Shown: in pieces, positions 9,701 to 19,600 of the stretch | Numbering within the stretch: the first letter of the stretch is position 1 | Layout: every line of letters begins with the position of its first letter | Origin: Symbiodinium natans | Lineage: Eukaryota; Sar; Dinophyceae; Suessiales; Symbiodiniaceae | Assembly: GCA_905221605.1 (NCBI GenBank) | Contig: CAJNDS010000802.1 | Location: forward strand, 537,501-590,000 | Direction of reading: 5' to 3' | Length of the DNA stretch: 52,500 nucleotides | Program-made: the position numbers and the translations under genes | Notes under the pieces: model-generated | Databases searched by the model: none | What the model was told of the DNA's origin: nothing | What the model saw: the letters and a program-made list of their open reading frames with translations, nothing else

Positions 9701-12342
9701 GCTATGCCCAAACAATCTGCAGTCAAGTCCCCCACATCTCCACAAACATGTCGAACCCCAGGGGGGGAGCAATGAGCAATGAGGCACTGAAAGACGATCA
9801 GCGGCTGCTGCTTCGTTTTGCTACAGCAGACGCAGTGGCAGCGCGCGGCTCCTCAGTTAACGCGAATGGCTTCCGTGTGGTGCTCGATGCTGGGTGAAAG
9901 ATGGGATTAATATGTCAGTCCTTTTGGAGTTTTGCCTGCTGCGCCGAAACCTTACTATGGAGTTACTATTTCAGTAGGAGAGAGAAGGGCATGAGCACAA
10001 AATGCCACATCCAAGGCCAGAGATTCCAAAGTGTCTTGGGGACTTCAGCTGGAACGCAGTGCGCTGGAAGCTGGCCTGGTCGTAGTGGCCCACGTGCTTC
10101 CAGACTCGATACTGGATGCCTGGAACCTGCGGTGCCAGTCTTCGGGTAAGCGCAATGCGGTCGTCCGGGCCCGGTACTTAAAGTAATGCTTCAGTGGGAT
10201 TCGGCTGCCCTTCAGAAGCCAGTGGCAGTTGGCAACATTCGGCTGAGGCTGGTGACCGGGTGCTGGATGTGAATGGATATGATGATGTGGAAGAGATGTC
10301 CGGAAGCCTGACCGACCTTTCCAAACGCAAAATAGTCTTGCATATGGAGCGCGGTGAGGCAAAGAAGGCTAGCCCTCAAGCGGACACGCCTGACGAAGAT
10401 TCAGACTCGACCTTCGTGATTGAGCTACAGCCCATCTCGCCGGGTGCAGAAAGCAACTGGGGCTTCCAGCTGGAAGGAGCCGCGGAGGTCAGGAATATAC
10501 TAGATGGCTCGCCCTTGGCGATGTGGAACATAGTGAGTCGGTCACGAGGCGGGGATGCCAGCTGCAAGGGCCTTGTAGCCCCTGCATGGGTGCTGAAATT
10601 TGAGCGTGGAGCGGTTGCAAGTCCGTGCGTTGGCAGGTGAAGAGCACCTGTGTGTGGAAGCTGGGGATACCTTGGTTGATGTGTCTGCCCTGGACACGCC
10701 ACCTACGAGTGGCAGCCAGACATTCAAGCTGCGACGATCCAAGGAGAGACAGGACTTCAACCCGGGAATTTGGTGGCATGCCAGCATGATCCAACAAATG
10801 TAGCACTTCAGCAGCCTTCCGTAAATCCCCAGCCGCTTGCAGGCTGCGGTCAGGGCAATGCGCACCACCGTCTCGGGCGCCGCAAGCCCCGGCATGCCAA
10901 ATGTACGGCCTTCACCGGAGTTGGAGAACAAGAGAAAGTGTATGCTGGAGGTGCCTGAGAGTGCATCATGATGCATCATCTCGTACTGTACTAGTACACA
11001 GAATCTGCTACAGTAACTTTTAACATTGAATAGCTGTACATGGCTGTACCCGTCTTCGTCGAGGCTGCCGGCGCCTGCGAGGCTGCGATGCCCACGGCGC
11101 TGGCCCAGGTCTTTGCGGCGGCCCCGCGGGCAGCCGCCACTTTGGCAGACTGCCTGAGGCCACATAGCATGGGGAAGCTACTTCAAGTCAGTTTAAAGAC
11201 TTTAAAGATCGTCCACCTGTTTCCCTCGGTTAGTTTGACTTGGTTTGCACTCTTGGGACCTTTTCAGGAACTTGGGCTCCGTGGAGGCCTTGGAGGAAAA
11301 CTTCGCCCCCATCTACAACTGCGTGCGCTGCGGCGGCGCCATGGTTTGCTAATGATCGCTGACACCACATGACATTAGAAAAGAATCCACAGTGGGCACC
11401 GGGCTGCTGCGTTGCATCAATGTTGCCGCACAAGTGACCCAGGCACTGACAAGTCATCGAGGTGCTTCGCCTCCAAGCGCGCCTGGCTGAACCCGCCTCT
11501 GCCTCCTGTGGTCCCGGTCCAGCTGAAAAGAAGCCGGATCTTCAAAGTCAGACTGGTGCATTGGTATGTTGGTTGTCTAGTGTTGGCAGGTCAACCTTCT
11601 ACCGCAGCCGAGGATTCCATGGCCAGCAGGGCTCATACCACAAGTCGAAAACGAAAATCAAGACCACCAGCACTTTGGACCTGAGCATCTTGATGCTCAC
11701 AGAAGCTGAGCAGCGCGAGCCACGGCCTCTGAGTTGTCGAGCCCAACAGGGATGAGCGATGCGTGTGTCATGTTGCATCGCAGCCGAGGCTGCAACCGTT
11801 TACAGCACCTGAGTCGAAACTTCCAGCCTGCAGTCCACATGAATCGAGCATCTATGACCCGCAGCTGTTCAGACACCGGTTCCTTTTGCACCCCTTGTTT
11901 TGCTACTTTGCTACTTTGATTCTTACTTAGCTCCAAGTTTTGGTCCTACTGAGGAGCTCTACGCTGTTTGCGCTCACCTGGGCGGCAGCATGGAGCGCGG
12001 GCACTACGTGGCTTTTGTCAACACGGGACCCAGTTTGGAAGAGGAGGTGCGGCATGGTGCTGCTCCAGATGGCTGCGGCAGCTAAGATCATCAACAGCAC
12101 TTTTGGCAATATCATATGTCATATGTGTAGATATCTATGTAGAGAGGTCAATATCTATCATTATGTAGCCGCAGGCTTGGTTCTTGCTGGACGATGCTCG
12201 CACCACCGCTTGCCAGCGAGAAGATGTCCTTCGGGTGGAAGCGCGACCGAGTTGCAAGCAGCTTGGGGTCTCGCACGCCCAGACTTTGGCATCCTCTGAA
12301 ATCATCGCAGCCAGTCATGTCTTGATGCGACATGCTGCTTAG
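6611..12342 (+). CDS. Ubiquitin-specific protease (USP/UCH family C19), multi-exon, with PDZ-like modules inside the catalytic region
   Basis: This deubiquitinase would cleave ubiquitin from proteins by a Cys-His-Asp thiol mechanism. The boxes appear in canonical order. These are the Cys box LANLGNTCYLGSILQCL (exon 6611-6776), the QQDAHELL box (about 7082-7222), FKGQ with CWSC (from 8332), DLSLDV (about 8591-8690), TLADCLR followed by NCVRCGG (11034-11158 plus 11268-11343), PVQLKR (11462-11563), a Lys-rich TLDLSIL segment (from 11590), the His box GSMERGHYVAF (11931-12046) and WFLLDDAR (from 12175). Several junctions join in phase, for example the GC-donor join that yields TLADCLRNLGSVEALE. 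Between DLSLDV and TLADCLR, exons from 9772 to 10950 encode two PDZ-like modules. Overall length is normal for a USP plus this insert. Introns hold telomere-like and dispersed repeats. Exons 5' of 6611 and some junctions (6776-7082, 8431-9772, 11343-11462) are unresolved. Confidence 0.85.
6960..7222 (+). CDS. USP exons: helical linker and QQDAHE box
   Basis: A frame from 6960 reads LNGILTKLRSMGQDQPSVAA, the expected spacer between the Cys box and the substrate-binding helix. From about 7082, after CTGCAG, the phase-0 frame gives VRYRWYESKSQQDAHELLRT and then LLGAVADELEAP before a TGA at 7223. QQDAHELL is a hallmark USP box. The donor after it is probably a GC or GA site ahead of that stop but was not fixed. 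Confidence 0.82.
7432..7802. repeat. Degenerate interstitial telomere-like repeats (TTTAGGG-type)
   Basis: Clusters of GGTTTAGGGTT, GGGTTGAGGG and similar variants lie at 7432-7530 and 7728-7802. TTTAGGG is the known telomere unit of dinoflagellates and plants. The units are too degenerate to be a working telomere and are presumably an old internal insertion. Confidence 0.7.
7578..7730 (+). repeat. 150-bp dispersed repeat, copy 1
   Basis: Begins GTCCGCTTGCGGACCCCGGT, contains GGGGGGTACCCATTTGAGGC and an A-run plus GGGGTCCGA, and ends with CGGCCCGAGGCCTGGGCGGA. It matches copy 2 at 8046-8178 with scattered substitutions and a short insertion. GTCCGC-TT-GCGGAC at its left end can form a small hairpin. 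Confidence 0.8.
8046..8178 (+). repeat. 150-bp dispersed repeat, copy 2
   Basis: Same order as copy 1: GTCCGCTTGCGGACCCCGGT, GGGGGGTACCCATTTGAGGC, A-run with GGGGTCCGA, AACCTATACACC, CGGCCCGAGGCCTCGGCGGA. It is about 20 bases shorter than copy 1. It is preceded by a poly-G run (about 8028-8040). Confidence 0.8.
8332..8431 (+). CDS. USP exon with FKGQ and CxxC half of the zinc ribbon
   Basis: The exon follows CTTCGCTTCAG and reads LQQVVHKSFKGQICEAILCW then SCRSNALIRIPE, with a plausible GT donor at 8432. F-x-G-x before C-x-x-C is the usual USP pattern preceding the DLSL box, and CWSC would supply two zinc ligands. Confidence 0.78.
8591..8690 (+). CDS. USP exon with DLSLDV box
   Basis: The frame reads MLPLVVETTIKDLSLDVAAG followed by EDDPGPLGLHG. 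DLSLDV matches the USP 'F-x-DLSL' box that normally lies 10-30 residues before the TLEDCL helix. In this gene that helix is 2.3 kb downstream, beyond the PDZ-like exons. Both exon borders are uncertain. Confidence 0.7.
8935..9022 (+). CDS. Possible acidic linker exon in the USP gene
   Basis: A frame reads GFQRPRKPLQDKTLQEEDQA and then MAPEEAEE before TGA at 9020-9022. Charged low-complexity sequence of this kind suits a linker between domains. Splice borders were not resolved and no homology is claimed. Confidence 0.3.
9772..10145 (+). CDS. PDZ-like module 1, first half (two exons)
   Basis: Exon 9772-9893 begins MSNEALKDDQRLLLRFATAD and ends NGFRVVLDAG at a GT donor (9894). Exon 10021-10145 continues in phase as DSKVSWGLQLERSALEAG, then LVVVAHVLPDSILDAWN, ending at a perfect GTAAG donor. 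This follows the PDZ pattern: beta strand, carboxylate loop, WGLQLE strand, VVxVxxDSIxDAWN strand and helix. The ATG may be a real start (nested gene) or an internal Met of the USP protein. An acceptor AG lies just upstream at about 9759-9760. Confidence 0.65.
10216..10532 (+). CDS. PDZ-like module 1 end and module 2 start
   Basis: The acceptor CCTTCAG and exon start 10216 join the previous exon in phase. The exon reads AEAGDRVLDVNGYDDVEEMS, the GDRVLxVNG motif characteristic of PDZ domains, then KRKIVLHMERG. After an acidic spacer, a second module starts FVIELQPISPGAESNWGFQL and continues to NILDGSPLAMWN before a GTGAGT donor at 10533. The two modules share WGLQLE/WGFQLE and DAWN/AMWN signatures, indicating a duplicated domain. 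PDZ folds bind short C-terminal peptides; no ligand can be inferred. Confidence 0.72.
10639..10950 (+). CDS. PDZ-like module 2 end and tail linking to the USP C-terminal half
   Basis: A frame gives EHLCVEAGDTLVDVSALDT and then FKLRRSKERQ, the counterpart of GDRVLDVNG with its final strand. Exon 10843-10950, after CTTGCAG, reads AVRAMRTTVSGAASPGMPNV and ends CMLE at a GTGCCT donor. It is phase 0, which matches the phase-0 start of the next USP exon at 11034, so the chain can run straight into TLADCLR. If that donor is not used, the frame ends at TGA 10969-10971 and the PDZ part would be a separate protein. Confidence 0.55.
11034..11343 (+). CDS. USP exons: TLADCLR helix and second CxxC
   Basis: Exon 11034-11158 ends LADCL plus AG at a GC donor (GCCACA). 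Exon 11268-11343 supplies G, so the join reads TLADCLRNLGSVEALEENF and continues APIYNCVRCGGAM to a GTTTGC donor. CVRC pairs with the upstream CWSC as a zinc ribbon. The in-phase join across a GC donor is direct evidence that this non-canonical donor is used here. Confidence 0.85.
11462..11563 (+). CDS. USP exon with LKR strand
   Basis: Reads CFASKRAWLNPPLPPVVPVQ then LKRSRIFKVRLVH, ending at a consensus GTATGT donor. It corresponds to the USP segment 'lPpvLxxqLKRF'. The Phe usually following LKR is Ser here. It joins the next exon (11590) in phase, the split codon giving Trp. Confidence 0.8.
11590..11755 (+). CDS. USP exon, Lys-rich TLDLSI segment
   Basis: After TTGGCAG the frame reads STFYRSRGFHGQQGSYHKSK then TKIKTTSTLDLSILM, the expected 'K-x-x-x-V-x-F-P-x-x-LDL' region before the His box. 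The frame stays open to a TGA at 11753-11755; the true donor is earlier and was not fixed. Confidence 0.68.
11931..12046 (+). CDS. USP exon with catalytic histidine box
   Basis: The acceptor ACTTAG precedes PSFGPTEELYAVCAHLGGSM, continuing ERGHYVAFVNTGPSLEEE to a GTGCGG donor (phase 0). GHYVAF contains the general-base His of the catalytic triad. Confidence 0.9.
12175..12342 (+). CDS. USP last recognised exon (Asp box, C-terminus)
   Basis: It starts in phase after CCGCAG and reads AWFLLDDARTTACQREDVLR VEA; the DD pair contains the triad Asp. USPs normally continue 'AYxLFY'. Here the open frame instead runs 30 more residues (PSCKQLGVSHAQTLASSE and onward) to TAG at 12340. Either this is the true C-terminus lacking the final strand, or a GC donor after GTGGAA leads to an exon that was not found. 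Confidence 0.75.
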   Translation, partial: AWFLLDDARTTACQREDVLRVEARPSCKQLGVSHAQTLASSEIIAASHVLMRHAA

Positions 12343-12350
12343 CAACTTAC

Positions 12351-12758
12351 TTGAGGGACTGGACAAGCATAAAACCTTGGACATACAAGTGTGACATCCT
12401 AAAATCTTCAGCTGGCAGCTATGTATGTTTAAACATTGGTACAGGTACAAGCCCATTGGCAGACACATGCGCGCACCGTAACACGCGTCGCGACGACCAG
12501 CAAATGCTTCGTTTCTGTTTCGACTCCACATACCACTTGTGGCAACAGAACTTCCCCTTCGAACCCTTAGCAGATGTTGCGCATGACGCTATCATAGAAG
12601 CCACTCCCGATGCTGATATCTTCAGCATGCAACATCTGTCTGGAATGCGTATGAGATTTGAAGGCCTCGTGTCCCTCGCTGTCTCTTGCCTTACCTCCCT
12701 AGAAGCACTGCGCTCGAACAAGCAGAAAGCAGCCGGACTTGACTCAGTCGAAACCTAA
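12351..12758 (+). CDS. Unassigned ORF, 135 aa
   Basis: A coherent frame begins almost immediately after the USP stop and ends TAA 12756-12758. Composition is protein-like in its C-terminal two thirds (FEPLADVAHDAIIEATPDAD). No domain is recognised. It could be a retroelement fragment or a 3' alternative exon. Confidence 0.3.
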   Translation: MRDWTSIKPWTYKCDILKSSAGSYVCLNIGTGTSPLADTCAHRNTRRDDQQMLRFCFDSTYHLWQQNFPFEPLADVAHDAIIEATPDADIFSMQHLSGMRMRFEGLVSLAVSCLTSLEALRSNKQKAAGLDSVET

Positions 12759-13489
12759 ACCCAGAAGAAAATCCAAACGAAGTCCACCAAATCGCAAGAT
12801 TACATTTATCCCTGCGTACGGATGTCTTCACGCCAACAACGAAATTGTACTGCGCCCATGAGGTATATCGCATTTTATCGGAGGCCCATCGCGGCAAGAA
12901 GTGTTGGCTGAAGGAAAAAAGCGACGTGCCCACAGTGACGCAAGATGGGTTGCCAGCACTTCGTGTGTCGCCAGCCACGATGGCTCAAAGTGCTGGATCG
13001 TTTTGGCATAGACCGAAGATCAGAAAAGAAATGACGGTTGGCTGAGCTGGGACATGGCTCCTTCATGGGGACTCGACCTGTTTGCTGGGCCCTGGAGGCC
13101 ACAGTGGCGCAGCCACTTGACCGAGGCAGAAACCAAGGGCCACTTGCTCTATACTATTCTGTACAATGTACTACAGTTGGGTGCTCATACACAGGAGGAG
13201 TGTACCTGCAGGTGAGAGAACGCCAAGAGATCCCGAACACAGGATATCCGACAATAGAGGCCTAGCTTTTGATGGGTGGCTTTCAAGTTGCAGTGTGGCT
13301 CTGCTTTTCCACTTGCGGGCAAGCCCCTCTGTGCTGTGCAGCTGTTTCTTGATAGCAGCTGGGCTTGGCAATCCTAGCATCTATGGCTTCTTACCTTTCT
13401 TGTCAAAGCGCGGGAGTTTCAAGTGTGACACGATGTGACTCACACGATGCTGCTTCTGTAACAACGGGATGTAGCCTGGCATTGCGGCA
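12759..13489. other. No recognisable gene; intergenic between USP and Nopp140-like genes
   Basis: Only short frames on both strands. A potential trans-splice or splice acceptor (GGATGTAG) lies at about 13464-13471, just before the ATG of the next gene. Confidence 0.4.
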
Positions 13490-13643
13490 ATGGCTGTCGT
13501 GAAGACAAAGGGCAGGCCGCAAGCGAAGGCCAAGGCAACCTTGTCGCATTAGCCAGGGTGGTCTGTTGAGTCCGTTTGTCGGCAAGCCCCAGCCCGTCGC
13601 ACTTTGGCATGTCGGGCCCAAAGGCACCGTGATCTGCATGAGA
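13490..13643 (+). CDS. First exons of the Nopp140-like gene
   Basis: ATG 13490 is followed by a strongly basic stretch (VVKTKGRPQAKAKA). The frame meets TAG at 13550 unless a short intron is removed. A second frame from 13557 (GGLLSPFVGKPQPVALWHV then GPKGTVICMR) ends at a GT donor at 13644 in phase 0. The join between them needs a 22-34 nt intron with a GC donor. Confidence 0.5.
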
Positions 13644-16600
13644 GTTGGGTACAGCAAGTCATCTTGCACACAGTTCTTTTCTTTTTGCACCATGTGGTTG
13701 CCAGGAATCATGCAGAAACATGAATATTGCTCAGGCAAAAGCAGCGGGCGAATCCAACAGCAGCTCGGTTGCTGCTGTGCATGTGGAAGTAGGCCGTCTT
13801 GGGCACCTAGTTTTACCTTTCTTTGTGCTGTTGTTGGTTCGGGGGACCATCATGAACTGACAGGTAGCAAGAGAGAAAACGGGAGGCAGCAGGAAAGGCC
13901 TGCGGCTTCGTTAAAGCGTTCCGCTGCTTGGCCTACAAGTGTCGGAGAAGGGTCTATTTCTCCAGGATCGGCTACAGCACGCAGCATTGGTGTAATGTTC
14001 CGGTAAGCAGCGCTTCCATTCCTTGTCATGTTCTTTGTGGCCTTTGGGTCTTAGGCCGAGAGTGATTCAGAAGATGACCGCAAGCGCTTGCGGTTTGAGT
14101 CGACAGAGGAGTATGGCGTGAAGGATCCCAGCCGCATGCCTAATGACAGAGAGAGAATGCTGCGTTCATCCCTTGTTTAGTCCACACTTTGCAGTTGGAG
14201 TTAACACTCTCCAAGCATCCCCATGTGGACGATGCCGTTCCGTGTGCTCGCTGCAAGCTTCAATCATCCCAGTCCAGTCCCAGTCCAGCCTCGCTTGCTT
14301 GTTTGTCACGCCTGTCGCGGGCCTGTCTGCGTGCTCGTGCTGTGGGCACACTCAAACCATCGGGGGTGGGGGAGAAATAGGAACAAAGCGCATAGAAACC
14401 CCGCCAGTCCCATTATCCTGAAGCCACAACCCGTGTATAGAAGGGGCCTTACTTAAGACTCAGACTTAGATTTTGGGGTTTACTTCTGGTATCTCAGAGC
14501 TGTGAGTGTCAACAGCATTTTCTCACGAGCTCCTTGGACGGAACTCAATTCGGATATAATTTTGTTCGCCAGGTTTGTTCCAACATAATATTCCCAACTT
14601 GGGTGAAGTAATACAACTAAGTTTGTTTTTATACGTTCTATCTACAAACACTATTAATTGAGGGTATTCTTTGACAGTCCATTCAACGAAGATAAGTAGC
14701 CCATAATTGCGACAAGTAGCTAGCCCCTGATAGCAATGAAGTTGAAGCAACCGGCTTCATCGGTTGTAGTCATATACTGGATTTCAAAGTATGTCTAGTC
14801 TGTGAGTGGGGAGAAAGTCTCACTCATTTGACTCTACAGTTTGTCTAGGCTGAGAGTCCTCTATTTGGGGGCCATGTGAATACAGCAGTCTATTTGAAGC
14901 TACATTCATAACCCACTCAAGAGCCCCTATTAATATCGATATCGGTGTCCGCTACAGCATACATATCAGTAGCTGAACTACCGGCATAAAATACCATTTG
15001 GTGTCACAAACCAATTCAGCCTCAGCACGAAGCATCCAAGATCTTAAAGTAATCATAAGAACACGCCATCAATTCAACCCCCCCCCCCCCATCTGAAGCA
15101 TCATGTGCAATAAGTTACCAAAGCCAACTTTTTCACACAGCATCGTTGGACAAGGTTAGCCACACATTTGTCCCATAGCAGTCGTGGAAACAGGCTTGCC
15201 GCACCAATGTTGGCCACGACAACTATTTGCACGAAGTCCGGGTCTCATAGTGGTTTAGGTCTTAGAAGCGTTTGTAAAATGGGTTTAGGGTGCCAATAAG
15301 CATGGATTTTGGAGAAGGTGGCCATACCCAATGAATGTTCCACGAAATTCAAGGAGTCGTGGAAAACGTTGGCCAGACTAACTTTTTCCAACATTGCCCA
15401 CGATTGTTGAAACTGCGAACCGAGCCTTTTTTTCCACTGTTCTTAAAACCGGCAATTTCGTGGAAAAGGCTGGCTGTGCAAACTTTCTCCACGAATTCCG
15501 GTCTTTCGGGTCTCGTAGTTCGAAAGTCCGTGAATTGTTCGGAAAAAGTTGGCCACACCCACTGTTCCACGAAATTCAACGAGGTAGTTGTGGAAAAAGT
15601 TGGCCACACCAACTAGACTTTATCCAACATCTTCCACGATTTTGATACTATGAAGCGCGATTTCGTGGACAGAGTTGGTTTCGATTCTTATGACTGTGGA
15701 TTCGATGTCGTGGAAAACGTTGGCCGCACCAACTTTGTCCTCGAAATCTGGGTCGTCCCTGGATATTTTGGAAAAGTTGGCCACGCCTAGTCGTGGAAAG
15801 AGTTGGCCACGCCAAGATCTGTTGAACTATGAACCGCCTATCTCGTGGAAGGAATTGGCCACACCAACTGTTTCCACGAAAGCCGGGTCATTCCGGATCT
15901 CATGGTTCAAAAAGCATGGGAACTTTGGAAAAGCTGGTCACACCAACTTTTTCCACGCAATTCAAAGGGGCGTTCGAGGAGACTTGCTCCATAATCTCCA
16001 CGATTAAGCTATGAGCCCTCGATTCAAGAAAAGTTGGCCATACCCACGGTTTCCGCGAGAAACGTTTTACCAGCTTCGAAGATGTTTTCGTGGAACATGC
16101 TGGCCTGGCCAATATGTCCGTGATTTGTATACACCATGAGTTGGCGATTTCGCGCCACGAAATCTGGGCTCATCGTTCGAAAAGAGATAGGCATCTTGAA
16201 AAGAGTTTGCTCTTACAGAATGTCTTCACGAAACTGCAGGAAGTATGTCACGTGCGCTTGTTTATGAGTGTGGTCCCCTCGGCAATGCCGACCAGCTTCC
16301 AGGGGCTGTGGAGTCAGGACCTGTATCTCATAGTGGAAGCCTCGCTGCTGCCGGAGTGCTGGGTCTCCGAAATTTGGGGGCTGTTGCGCTCGGTACCTGT
16401 TTCCCTAGTTGCGCTTTAAGTGCATCGGGCTCATGTTTTCGTCTCGCGCTCGGAGTGCAGCTCATCAGAGATAGCGCTGCAGAAATTGCAAGAGGTATTC
16501 GTGAAAATTGTGCACCAGGCCAACAAGTTCCCAAGATCTCCATGGTTTGTTCTAACCATGACTAGGCGACTTAGAAATTCTGACATGACTAGGCGACTTT

Positions 16601-19600
16601 AGAAACATGTTGGCACTACCAACCTTTTCCCCGAAATTTGGGCTCTTTTTTTGGAACAACCGTGGAATTCAATGGGACATTCGCTGAAACAGCTGGCCCT
16701 ATCAACTTTTGACATGAAATTCCGGCCTGATACTTGTCAAAAATATGGAAGTTTTAGAAAAGGTTGGCCTTGTCAGCTTTTTTCTAGAATGCCTAATTTT
16801 GTGGAACATGTTGGCTGGACCAGCTTTCCTGTGAGCTCTGCGGCTCATAAGTCAAGAAATCGTGGAACCTTGTCCGGGACGCGAAATTCCAAGCGGTGTT
16901 GATGCAACATCAAAAGTTGGCCCGGCAAACGCACGCCCGCCGCACGCACGCACGCACGCACGCACGCCCGCCCGCCCGCCCGCCCACCCACCCACCCACC
17001 CACCCACACCCACACGCACACGCACACGCACACGCACACGCACACGCACACGCACACGCACACGCACACGCACACGCACACTCACACGCACACGCACACG
17101 CACACGCACACGCACACGCACACGCACACGCACACGCACACGCACACGCACACGCACACGCACACGCACACACACGCACGCGCGCACACACACACACATA
17201 CATACGCATACCCACACACATACCCACAAACCCACAAACAAACCCACAAACCCACAAACCCACACACACACACACACACACTGTAGCACGGGCTGGAGAC
17301 AAACAAAGAGTCCAGTCTCGGCGCCAGGGGGTTCGAGCAGCTTGATAATCATACTGGATGTACGCAGCTACTTAGCTGGCTTGGCGATCCACAAGCCGTA
17401 TGCTATACGTAGTACTCCAGCCGAGGTGAGATTCTCCGCTTGCAAGCCATACAATCTGCGCGGAGCCGGCGGAATTCACGACTGCCCAGCCATGCCACCC
17501 GGAAAGAGCACAAGGAGTTTTTAAGGTGAGGTGTTGTTCATGTTCGTGAGGGTTTTGGGGTGTTGGCATAGGTGACGCGGGTGGGCGAAAAGAGAGTTCC
17601 TTTCGCAGTTCCTTTCCTTTCCACTTTGAGTGTTCCGCTCTAAATAAAGAGCTAAGACAAGTTGTTTTGGGACACGTTCTTTGCTGTTAGCTCAATGATG
17701 CTTTGCTGCAGAGGGGGTTCGAATTTGCCTGGAGACACTGGAGGAGCCTAGCAGGCGCATACATTCTTCCACGTTGCATGGTAGCCAACGAAGGGCGCCA
17801 CGAACACACTTCCCACCTTGTTTTACTGTCAAATGTATTTTTGCACTGAATGCGACCACCTTCTCAAAACTAAGGGCAAGGCCTTGAAAGGGGAGTCGTC
17901 CCTCGGCTTGACGAGTTGCATGTCAAGCTTTACATCTGGGCGCCACCAAGAGTTGTCCAACCGGGGAATATGGATTCCTCTTGCCAGATCTTGTCCTTTC
18001 GGATTCTCAGCGGGCTCTGTATTAGTACTGTAATAGACACTGCTGCAGTGTGACGCCTCTACTGAATCAGAAGATGGAGTGGGTTGCCAATGCTGTGGGT
18101 CATGCCTTGGCTGAGATTGGAGACAGTGACAATGCATGATTACTGCAGGACAAAAAGCTCCATTATTGCTAGGGACAGTACACGTTGCCTTTGTGCGTCC
18201 TTGATGCATCTCGAGCATGTTAAAAACTGCACTGCGTGGCCAACCGGGGATGAACCGAGTAGAACGAAGAGTTTTTCAATCCTATGGTAATTCCGTTTCG
18301 TCACGGAAGGTTGCCGAAGATCCCCGTGCGGAAAATGCGGAGGCAGCTGAGCTCCGAATCGGTTCCCTGGCGCCAACATGGCAGCTGAGCTGGCTTTCAA
18401 TGTCCATTGTTGACAGCCTCTGTGTGCCCATGCTCCCAGTGTCTCTTCTCTGTTGTCCTCTGCTTGCTCGTGTCTGTGTGTGTGTGTGTGTCTTCTGATG
18501 CGGGTGGTCAAGGCAGTAGTCATGCTTAAACACTGTTTTTATCGGAGCTTCGAGTCTTGTGAACAACATCGGAGGCTTTCTAAGGTTGACTGCAGCGTTT
18601 GGACTCTGGGCACCCTAGGTTGCTTGATTACATGCTTCTTGGGATTCAAATGTTTACATCCCATTTTTGAGTAGCGATCGTACTGAATGGCTGCTTGCCC
18701 TCATTCACTTTGTCAGGTCCCTGAAGTCAAAGGGCTAAAACATGTCAAGATGAGGTTCAGAGTCGCTATAAAGCACGCTGACCTCCTGTGCAGGATGTGA
18801 CGGAGCCCGAGATCGAAGCACCGAGCGACAAGCACAAAGAGGGTGATGGCGGCAAGAAGACGGCTCAAACAAAAGGCCAATCAACAAAGCCTGCGACACA
18901 GGCTGGCATTGCCAATTGAGTTGCTTTTCACACAGGTTTCCGTGCACACGGTGTCTTGGCAAGCAGGATGCGCAGGCTGCAAAGGCTGCAGCAAAGGCAG
19001 CGGGAGAGCAGTCCAACGAACAGGAGGACTACAATGGACTACATGAGCAAGACAGTTGCTGAAGTTCGTCGGTATCTACTTATGAAGTTTCATATGTTTA
19101 TAGCTTGGCAGGACGATGATGGCTTGCCTCCTTCGGCGAAAAACAACAACATCAAGTGCGCCCCAAAGGCTCGAATCGGGTTTACGTGCTTTTCCGATTT
19201 GTGGAGAACTTTCTGGAAAAATGCTCCCAACGCCACGCGAAAGCCCAACCTCTGCTGATGCGGCGCTATGTGTGTGGCTGCAAAAGTGTTTTGGACTGCT
19301 TTTAAAGATATGTCAGAAAGCTACTTGGCTTTGCCATCGTTCGTGGGGATGTCGATGCCGTCGTCGGCCCCTGTGTGTGTGTGTGTATGTGTATGTGTCT
19401 GTCTTCCTGTCTGTCCTGTCTGTTCTCGTTGTTCGCTGGGCGTTGTCTCGCCCTCGACTCGGTGTTGAGTCGTTCGCTGGTATATTTGCGATCTTTCGGC
19501 TCCGGCTTCAACGTAACGTTGAGCTAAGTAGAGTTGAGGCATGTTTTCTGCTGATCTTTAGCATCATGATTTCTTCAGACATTTGCCCTGCGCGTAGTGG

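Noticed and set aside
10542-11165. 207-residue minus-strand frame
   Set aside because: It overlaps PDZ-like and TLADCLR exons that are well supported on the plus strand.
15120-17281. CRISPR array
   Set aside because: Units are imperfect palindromes with variable spacing and eukaryotic context; no cas genes or uniform spacers.
16845-17524. Several His/Thr/Arg- or Val/Cys-only open frames
   Set aside because: They are translations of the compound CACACG microsatellite.
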